From Lindgomyces ingoldianus (Eukaryota > Ascomycota > Dothideomycetes > Pleosporales > Lindgomycetaceae): 64,000 nt of DNA. Location: NCBI RefSeq assembly GCF_010093535.1, contig NW_022985168.1, forward strand, positions 1,581,940-1,645,939, in the 5' to 3' direction. A program made the translations under genes and the position numbers. Under the pieces are notes generated by a model. That model had not been told where the DNA came from, searched no databases, and saw nothing but the letters and a program-made list of their open reading frames with translations. Positions 55,582 to 64,000 of this stretch are shown here, piece by piece (the first letter of the stretch is position 1; each line of letters begins with the position of its first letter).

Positions 55582-57431
55582 ACGTATTCCACCACCAAAC
55601 CCGCCAAACCACTGAACCCAACAAAATCTCTTGGCATTGCGAACACTACGTACAAGACGCGATGTCTAAACAACACAAGACTATACTAACTTAGTAAAAA
55701 GGCAGAATTGTCCTTGCGCTCTAGGCCTACTGCTTATGCTAATTTAAACATGTATAATAAGCTATAGTAGCTTTTAACGTGCCTTATTAGCAGCTTGCTG
55801 CTTAGCTTAATAGAATTATGTTTTAACCTACTATATAACTAAATTACTAGAAACTTACTGCAACTAAAGAGTAAATAATTATATAATATATTCTTAACTT
55901 TAATTTATAAGAATTCGCGCCCTAGCTGTGCAAGGTAGTAGATATAGTAAATAAACTATTAGCTGCGCGTAGTAAAACACTAGTAAAGATAAACTAGCCT
56001 ACATAGTTTATGTCTTGTACAGAGAAGCTTAAGATAGCGTTTAATTAAGTAAAGAACTACTAGAGAATACTCTAAAAAGACTTAAAGTTAATTATAAAGT
56101 AGTTTAAGCTTATATAAAACATAATAGCAAAATATAGTGTTTATAATAATAATATCTACAACTTTAATAAGACTAGCTTCTAGATAGGCATAATTAGCAC
56201 TATAAAAGTTATTATAAGTTTAGAAAGATGTATAAGGCCTGTCCTTATATAGCTAGGTAACTAGAAATAGGTTACTATAATCTAGAGCATCTGCGCTGCT
56301 AGCTATACTACCCTGCTATTTATTATCTATAAAGGACGCGTCTACATCTCTGCCTAGTATAAGAAGATGTTAATACTGCGTAATTAAAAGCTATTAGTTT
56401 CTAAGAATAGCTAAATAAATAACACACTTAGTCTTAAGTAGTTAAAGCACTTTAATAAGCATATAAAGACATGTTAGGTAGGGGTATACAGGCTGCTTAT
56501 ACTAGATAGCTATAAGAGCTACCTAAACTAGGATTTTAAGAATTATTACTTTATATAAAAGATCTTTACGCTTTATATGCTTGCGCATTTATTGCATATT
56601 CTCTAGCTACTTAATGTAGTGTGCTTTTTACTATTAAAGCTTAAGTACTCTTAGCGTGTATAAGACTTAGCACGCTAATGCATGTAGCATGTTAATAAAG
56701 AACGCTTTTTTCTAGCCTTTAAAGACACATTTTTAGACATTTTTATGTATAATAACTATAAAAAGGCTTTTAAGGCATCTAGACTAGTTCCTATTAACAT
56801 GCAAGTAGTCCTTAATTGTCTTAACGTGCGGCTGTGTACCCTACTACTAGGACCCCTACTAGAAACGCTATAGCAATTAAAGACCCTAAGTAATTTATAT
56901 AAATTTAAATTATAATTAAAGCTTATATATAATTCTTTTATATAATTACTAATAACAGCATAAGAAAGCTTTTTACAGCTTGTAAAAGAAGCTAAAGAGA
57001 TGCTACATAGAAATATACTTATAAAGGCGCGCGTATAAGAGCTTAAAGAGTAATTAGCAGACATAACTAAGCATAAGGGGTGTAAAAGAAAGCAGATCTA
57101 GCAAGGTGGCATAATAGAGTATAGGACTGCAGCAGCGCAGGTAGCTGCTAAGGCGTCTGTAGTAGCTTAGCAGTTAAAGAAGGCTTGTAGTAGTAGTAAT
57201 TAAAAAAGAGCCTAACTAGCTCTGCAGCGCTGTGGGAACTGTGGGGAGACTAGGCACAACGCTTGTACGTGCAAAAAGGATAAAAAAGAAGCACTAGAAT
57301 TAGATGCAAGCACGTTGTACATAGGTTCTCTATTTAGTTGTAAATAAAATTAGAGTTTTGTACGTAGTGTTTACAATGCCAAGAGATTTTGTCGGGTTCG
57401 GTGGTTTAGCGGGTTCGGTGGTGGAATACGT
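55582..57431 (+). mobile_element. Pogo/Fot1-like element B, 1.85 kb, partly RIP-degraded
   Basis: The inverted ends start ACGTATTCCACCACC and run for about 65 bp. They are flanked by TA (55580-55581, 57432-57433). The length is 1850 bp. Near 57225-57280 the plus strand has an intact-looking zinc knuckle, RRCGNCGETRHN-like, as at the C-terminus of fungal pogo transposases. The rest of the transposase frame is interrupted. The ends are GC-rich and almost unmutated although the interior is damaged. It splits the RT region of gypsy element 1. Confidence 0.8.
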
Positions 57432-57433
57432 TA

Positions 57434-60400
57434 AGCTTTGCCCTCTAATAAGGGCACAGAAAGAGGCCTTATAAGAGTATGTTAACTAAATGCTAGCCTA
57501 AAGCTATATCTAGGAAAGCTATAGCCTAGTTGCTTTAGTAGTAGTTTTTATAAAAAAAAAAGAAAAATCTACGTTTGTTAAAATTATAGAACCTTAAAGA
57601 ATAACATAGTCTAAGACTAGTTCCTTTTACTAATTATATAAAACATTATAAACTAACTAAAAGGAACTTAATACTTTATAAAGTTTAACATATAAAACAG
57701 ATTTAATAAGATAAGAATAAAAAAAAGAGATAAGTAGCTTACAGCATTTAAAACTTTATAAGAACTTTATAAACTATTAGTAATGCTATTTAGCTTAATA
57801 AATGCTTTAGTAACATTCTAGTAAATTATTAACACAGCTTTTAATCTATATCTTAATGTCTTTACTTTAGTATACCTAGATAACGTCCTTATCTATTTAA
57901 AAAATAGCCTAGAAGACTACATATAAAAAGTATAAAAAGTCTTAGAGAAGCTAAAAAAGTATAGACTCTATTTATAGCTTTTTAAGTGTAAATTCTATGT
58001 TACTAAGATAGAATATTTAGAATTTATAATTAATAGTAAAAAAATAAAAATTAACTTAGCTAAAATATAAAAAGTACTTAAATAGCTAAAACCTATAATA
58101 GTTAAGAAAGTTAAAAGATTCCTTAAACTATTAAAATATGTTAGATAAATAATTAAAAACTACTTAAAAATTACTATACCCCTAATAAACACTACTACTA
58201 AAAAATAGGTAATAGCAAAGTTTATCTAAACTTTATAAATAAATAAAGCATTTATAGCGCTAAAATAGGCTATAATAGCTAAACTAGTGCTAAGAATGTA
58301 CAACTTATAACTAGACACTAAGATCTACACAGACGCATATATAGAAGCTAGCAGAGCTGCGCTCTACTAAAAATAGGAGGATAAAAGATAGCACCTAGTA
58401 GCGTACTACTCTACTAAGTTTTTAGGACTTAAAGTAGGCTATAGTATACCTAATAAAGAATTAAAAGCAATACTAAACACTATAAAAGTATAGGCTACAG
58501 AGCTACACAGGATAGTAAAACTCTTTTATATTATAACTAACTATGTAAATCTAGTTATGTTCTTAATAGTAAAGAAACTTTTACTAATGCATATAAAATA
58601 AGTAATAAAGCTTATATAATTTAATTACATTATTAAGCACATCCTAGAAGCACAAAACTAGTAGGCTAACACCTTTAGCTAAAGGCCTAATTACTTTAAT
58701 AAAGAAAAAGAAAAGACTAAGAAGTTTACTTTTTTTAAAGAAACTAATAAAAAATAAATTTATAATAAGCTTTAACTTATAAAAGAACTTTACATGCTTA
58801 TAGTAAATAAGCAGAGATAAAAAAAATCTAATCTAAGAATATTATAAATCTCTAATGTTTAGGCACCTAGGAATAGGCACTCTCTAAAAAAAATTAAGGG
58901 CTGCTATACTACAATAAATACTAAAAGTAAAGTAATTATGCACTAAGGTGCTTAAAGAATGCAATACTTATAATAAAAATAACTTATAAAAGTATAAAAC
59001 CTATAGATACCTTTACCTAATTAAAGCTTTAAAATTACTATAAATAATAATTATAATAGACTTTATTATAAAACTACTCTTATTTAAAAAGCTAGAAATA
59101 AAAAGAATGTGCAACATAATTATAGTAGCCTTTAATAAAACTACTAAATATCTACATACTTAGCCCTTAGAAAAAATAATAATAGCTAAAAAGTTTATTT
59201 ATAAACTTAAATAAAACATTATATTAGTGCATAAATGCTTTAAAATTATTATCTTTAACTAAGATAAACTATTTACTAGCAAATTCTAGAAAGTAGCTAT
59301 ACAACACTTTAGCATAACGCACAAGCTATCTATAGTATACTATCTATAGACAGACAGCTAGACTAAAAGAGTAAATGCTAAAGTAGAAAAATACCTAAGA
59401 AAGTACATCTCTTACACTTAAAATAATTAGGTAGAATAGCTCTTTATAGCACAACTAGCTATTAACATAGTAGAATTAGCTATAATAAAAGAAACACTAT
59501 ATAAAGCTAATTTTAAGTATAACTTATACTTTACACTATAAGAAAACTAGCCTATAGACTTTTAAGAATTAATAGACTAGTTATTAAACTTATAAAATAT
59601 TTATAAAAAATTAGTAATTAAAGCTAGGTCTAGTTAAAAAATAATAGAATAATATATAAATAAATTATAATAGCTAAGCCTAAGAATTAGCTTAAAAGAT
59701 TATGTGTACTTTAACACTAAAAATCTAAAGGTATTTAGACCTTCTTAGAAGCTAGTAGAAAAAAAAAATAAGACTATATAAAGTTCTATAGACTTAATAA
59801 GACAATTGCAAACTTAAGCTTCCTCTATATATAAAGATACACCTATAGTTCTATGTCTCTAGATTAAAAAAAGCACTTAAAAGGATTCTTTTATTTATAT
59901 AAAAATAAAAAGATAAAGAAATTAAGTATAAAGTTAAACATATTATTAGTAACTAAAAAAATAAAAAAAAGTTTTTAGTAAAATAGAAAAAGTAGCTTAC
60001 TAGTAAGAATATATAAAAACTAGCTAAGAACTTACAGAACACGTAGCTGCTAGTATAAAGGTACCTTTAAGCTTATTTAAAAAAAACTAGCTAGGTAATA
60101 AAGCACCTAATTTAAAAAGAATAGCTATATTATTACTAAATAGCAGCAGCTTTTAGAGACAAGTCTTTACTAATAAAGGCTATAAAAAAGAATAACTTTT
60201 TACTTTAGCTTTAAAAGCTTTTATTTTATCTAAAAAGAAAAAGTCCTTTTTTAAATACTTTACATGTTAAGCCTCTAGTAAATCTAGTAATCTTTAGATA
60301 TAATCTTATTTAAAATACTTCTTAGCTTTTGCCTCTAAAGTTTTCTAGACCTAGCACAACATTTTTTTATTAAGCTTTTACTTATAAACTCTTGCTGTAG

Positions 60401-60767
60401 TAGCATTTTAAAAAAGCATTTTTCTCTCTTTCTTTAATTAATCTTATATAGTGTTTAAAATAAAAGTATTACACTTACTGTTTTTTTTTACACACTTAAC
60501 ATATTTATCTAAGAATAAAGTTAACACATAAGATAACTTTAATAACTAGTAAGTGCTATAAAGTCTTATTTTTATTTAGTAAAAAGAATTAAAATATAAG
60601 GTAGTATAAAAATAACAGAATAAATAAAACTAGTAAGCTATTTAGCTTAAAAAAATAAATATTAAAAATGCTTTTAAGTAAGTAAGTGCTTACTTTATAA
60701 ATAAACTTTTACTAACATAGTTATGTAAGCAGAGCAGTAAGAACGCTGCTAGAGAGAAGAGGCAGTG
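57434..60767 (+). pseudogene. Degraded RT to integrase region of gypsy element 1
   Basis: It starts with an RT segment (ERGLIRVC and FYKKKRKIYVC near 57470-57590). The YLDNVLIYLKN tract near 57870-57905 corresponds to the YxDD loop with Asp-to-Asn change. RNase H-like and integrase-like tracts follow to about 60000. The region ends with a purine tract before the 3' LTR. Nothing is translatable. Confidence 0.65.
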
Positions 60768-61359
60768 TGTTACAGTTTATAGTTAGACTAGTATAACTCT
60801 ACTAGCAGTGCTTTGCAATCTAGCTAGATTAGAACAAGGCTTGCTTATAGACTAGTTAGAGGACACAAAAGCAGCACTACTCTCTGCAGTAGTAGAGAAG
60901 TGTGTTGTTTAGTAAAAAATAGGCTACAAGTCTAGTAAGTCTAAAAGAGCTTATAAAGCTTTTCTTAGCAGGCTTATATAGACTTATCTTGCTTACCTTA
61001 GCACCCCTTTATATATATATATATAGTTTCTATGTTTAACAACTTTTAAAAGGTGTGTTTAATATTTAGTTTATTTTTTATATAGACTAAGTAGCATTTA
61101 GCTTTTTAAAGAGCTATAATACTATTTATATATCTTACACTATATATACCTCTAACTCTGTCCTATAAGACTGTTTAACCTAGCCTCTCTACTGCTGCAT
61201 AAAGGGCAAACTATAATCTAGTCACTCTACTCCCCTCTATTAGCCTAGTAGCCTATACGTAGGACTGTACACCCTGCCGTTGGCCCCTACCACCCGTCCT
61301 ACTTCTCCCCTAGGAATATTATAAGACCTGAGTGCTTCCACGAAGCAAGGATTGTAACA
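60768..61359 (+). repeat. 3' LTR of gypsy element 1
   Basis: 592 bp, TGTTACAG...TTGTAACA, followed by CTTAA. It aligns with 43120-43995 after removal of the solo LTR. Its left half is strongly C-to-T mutated, while its last 150 bp match the 5' LTR well. Confidence 0.85.
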
Positions 61360-61364
61360 CTTAA

Positions 61365-61564
61365 TAACCTAGGAACTCTATTAACACCTATAGGCCTTGT
61401 ACAGAGGATATTAGAAAACTACTAAGCTAGCTACAGGGGAGAGGTGCGACTAAATACATGAGGGAATAGGGGTAACAGCAGGGGTCGGGGCTAGGTTGAG
61501 GTTGGGGCTGATATGGAGGCCTTCTGGGCCATCCTAGATGGAACGATTCATAAGGATTGTTACA
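61365..61564 (-). repeat. Remaining 200 bp of the LTR-A split by gypsy element 1
   Basis: It continues the LTR-A sequence interrupted at 43119 and ends at the outer LTR boundary (GATTGTTACA). It lies 18 kb from its other part. Confidence 0.85.
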
Positions 61565-63567
61565 ATCTGCTGCATAGATATCTAGCACCTAGCCTTAGAG
61601 ATATCTACTGTTAACTATTTTCTAGTAAAACAACGCAACTATTTAGGCGCTCTAGCTTAAATATATTAGTAACGTAGCTATATAATACTTAACATTGCTC
61701 TAATTAATACTAGCATAGTTTAAGCACATAATATTATGTAGAAGATTGCTAGAAAAGTCTGTACCTTTAGGTGTATTAAAGTGTGTATAAATAATTATGT
61801 AAGTGCCTAAAAAATATAAAAATATATAAGTAGTCTAATTATCTAATCTCTTTTATTATATAGTTAGGATGCGTTGCGCTGCTTTTTCTTAAAACTATGT
61901 ATAAACTTAGTAGTTTTTTAGTTGCTCTATACTATTTATAGCTATGTTTTAAAGCTTAGCTTTTTAAAATTTATAGAAATATTTAACTACTAAAGCTAAA
62001 TATTATTATGTACTTTATAAGTCTTATTAATAACACCTTTATTAAAGAATATTACTTCTAGATAATTTACTTAGCTAAGTTTTTTACATAGTAGGACTTC
62101 AATAGCTAGCATTAACAGTAACTAGTCCTCTAAGCTAATAAAGACCCTTAATATAGCAGCACTATAGATAGCAGCTATAGCGCGTAACATATAGCATAAT
62201 GTAATCTGCTTGCTTATATAGTCCTAAATTATGCTAGGCGCTATACAAATCTAATTAGGCTGTAATGCTATGCTAGGATTAAACATAGACTAGGTTAAAC
62301 TATTTTTAGAAATCTATAGACATCTTATAATAAGCGCTGTTATTAGGTTCTGCTAGATAGCTGTTGCAACGCTTACAGTGTAGTTATAAGTCTTATTAGT
62401 AAAGTTATAATTATTATCTATAATTATTAACTAAAGATTATGTGTAAGACCTAGTAGCTTAGCATTAGATAAGACATAAGCTATATAACATAATATTATA
62501 ACTTATAAGCTTTTTATATAGTCTACTATTTTATTAACTTTTTAGTTTATAATTTTATATAAGTTATAACTACTAAAGCCTAACAACATCTCTATAACAC
62601 GCTGTTTTATACTACTACTATATAAATATAAACCTAGTAGGCAGGTAAGATAGTTACATCTCTTCTAGGCCTAGTAATGTAAAATAATAAAAGTAATTAA
62701 ATACACTTTACTATCTTATAAACTTTTAGCTTTACTATAACTACTCTAAGCACTTTACTTATTTTATAAAAGTTTTTTAATAAACTTGCTTTAATTTAGA
62801 GCTTAATTAGCTATAATTAACTTTAACTTAGTAAAATTAACTTTATCTAGCCTAAAAGCTATATTATACTAGTTAAAAAACTTTTACTTAATAAAACTAT
62901 TAAGTTTTTTTATAAACATAATAAAACTAAAGACACTAGTAGCCTTATTATCTCTACTTAATGCTATATTAACATTTAGCTGTTTTAGTACTAATTAAAA
63001 AATTATTCTATATTTACTAGATAGTAGAGCCCTTAATAATAGTAAGTTTTATAAATATACCTTAATAAATTTACTTATTAGCATTAATAGTTTATTTATT
63101 AACACTAAGACCTACTCTAATTTCTTTAATTTTAGAGTGTAAATAGGTGTAGACAACTAGACACACTAAGTAGACACACCTACTACTTATAAAGTTATAA
63201 AGGGATAAGTTATTAGAACTAAGGCTTAAAGCTTAGTAGTAACTATAAATAAAGGTAAGAAAAACATAAAAGAAAGTAATAATAAAGGTAATAATAAAGA
63301 AGGTAGCAGCTTATCTGCTAGAAGAAAATAAAAGAGTTGTAGACGCTAGAGCAGACGCAGGGTAGAACTAGTAGACTTATTAGCTATTTTATATAGTAAA
63401 CAACATGCAAAACACATAATAATTTAATAAATAATAGTAAAAAGTTATATAGCTATTAGCTTAAAGTTTAGAGATATTTTTAAAAAAAAGAATGTATAAA
63501 TATTAATATAATGTATCTTTATATAAAAAGTAAGCACTAAAATTAGTTGTTTATATAATTAATTACT
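61565..63567. other. Unclassified AT-rich relic
   Basis: About 2 kb of TA-rich sequence with no open frame, no terminal repeats that I can pair, and no clear similarity to the other elements in the window. It is probably an older transposon destroyed by RIP. Confidence 0.35.
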
Positions 63568-63967
63568 AAAGTCTCTTAGACAGCTAGGGAGAGAAGCTAA
63601 ATCTAGCATCCTTATTGGCTAGAAAGATAGCGTGAGCGCCACTAGCGCGACTAGCATGGGTTTGTGTTGACTAGCAAGGGTATCAGGGGCTCTGCCTCTG
63701 TCGGGGCTTCGCCTCTTCTCTCCCCAATCGGCTGAGCTAGCTGAGATAAGCCACGATTCCCACCTGGCATGACGCTATTCCTTAATGAGGATAGCGTATC
63801 TGCAATCTATTAAAGTCCCTTATCTTAGCTAGCTTAGACGTGAGGAGAGAACTGAGGACGCACAAACCACCATGCATATTGCTACTCTAAATAGAGTATG
63901 GCCTGGGGGTTAGCAGTTTCTAACCTCTGTTAGTAGCGTTTCTCTCCCTAGCTGTCTAAGGGACTTT
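63568..63967. mobile_element. 400-bp inverted-repeat element (MITE-like)
   Basis: The ends AAAGTCTCTTAGACAGCTAG and its reverse complement (TTCTCTCCCTAGCTGTCTAAG...) form inverted repeats of about 28 bp with one or two mismatches. The interior is GC-normal and has no coding frame. Part of it recurs in reverse at 5052-5165. I cannot define a target duplication with confidence. Confidence 0.55.
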
Positions 63968-64000
63968 TGTGAATTTTTCTATAAATAGGCCTATTTTAAA

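Larger units (their letters stand above)
43120..61359 (+). mobile_element. Ty3/gypsy retrotransposon 1 with several nested insertions (18.2 kb)
   Basis: The LTRs lie at 43120-43995 (interrupted) and 60768-61359 (592 bp) and start TGTTACrG. The flanking duplication CTTAA is exact (43115-43119 and 61360-61364). A purine tract AGAGAGAAGAGGCAG precedes the 3' LTR. After removing the solo LTR, gypsy element 2 and two pogo-type elements, about 7.66 kb remain, a normal gypsy size. The interior is RIP-degraded: traces of an aspartic protease (near 54905), the reverse transcriptase (57540-57600 and the YxDD region near 57870) and later regions are readable through stops. Confidence 0.88.

Noticed and set aside
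56756..57064. 102-codon minus-strand frame in the transposon block
   Set aside because: It lies inside pogo-type element B, antisense to the transposase remnant, and has low-complexity composition with no family features.

Overview
The window looks like nuclear DNA of a filamentous ascomycete (Pezizomycotina); I cannot name a genus. The genes have short introns (about 44-222 nt) with GTA(A/C)GT-type donors and CTRAY-type branch points. The gene content is typical of filamentous fungi: a BYS1-domain protein, a Zn2Cys6 regulator, an ACS-family MFS permease, an AtuA-DUF4387 fusion and a sesB-like hydrolase. The flanks are AT-rich and TpA-rich, as expected after repeat-induced point mutation (RIP).

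Layout. (1) 1-664 is the undamaged 5' end of an LTR retrotransposon on the minus strand, with gag running off the left edge. (2) 665-5051 is a stack of RIP-degraded DNA transposons with TA target sites and ACGTAC ends, plus a 127-bp solo LTR. (3) About 5500-38400 is a gene island: a two-RRM protein, a hAT-type MITE, a decayed Cys-rich surface protein gene, a papain-propeller secreted peptidase, a BYS1 protein, MFS/AtuA-DUF4387/Zn2Cys6 (a probable small catabolic locus), BMT2 and uL23 sharing a promoter, TIM8, an AVT1-like vacuolar transporter, eRF1, prephenate dehydratase, and an alpha/beta-hydrolase-vWA fusion. (4) About 39600-64000 is a nested transposon graveyard. An 18.2-kb Ty3/gypsy element (43120-61359, target duplication CTTAA) split an older 280-bp LTR. 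It then received a second gypsy element (45364-51942, duplication GCAGG), two pogo-type elements and a solo LTR (duplication ATAGG).

Most island genes are housekeeping: ribosome biogenesis, translation termination, mitochondrial import, phenylalanine synthesis and vacuolar transport. The more accessory content is the secreted peptidase and BYS1 protein near the left flank, the permease/AtuA/regulator trio in the middle, and the hydrolase-vWA gene at the right border of the island.

All exon boundaries were derived by hand from reading frame, splice signals and family knowledge. No search was run, so domain names are recognition calls.
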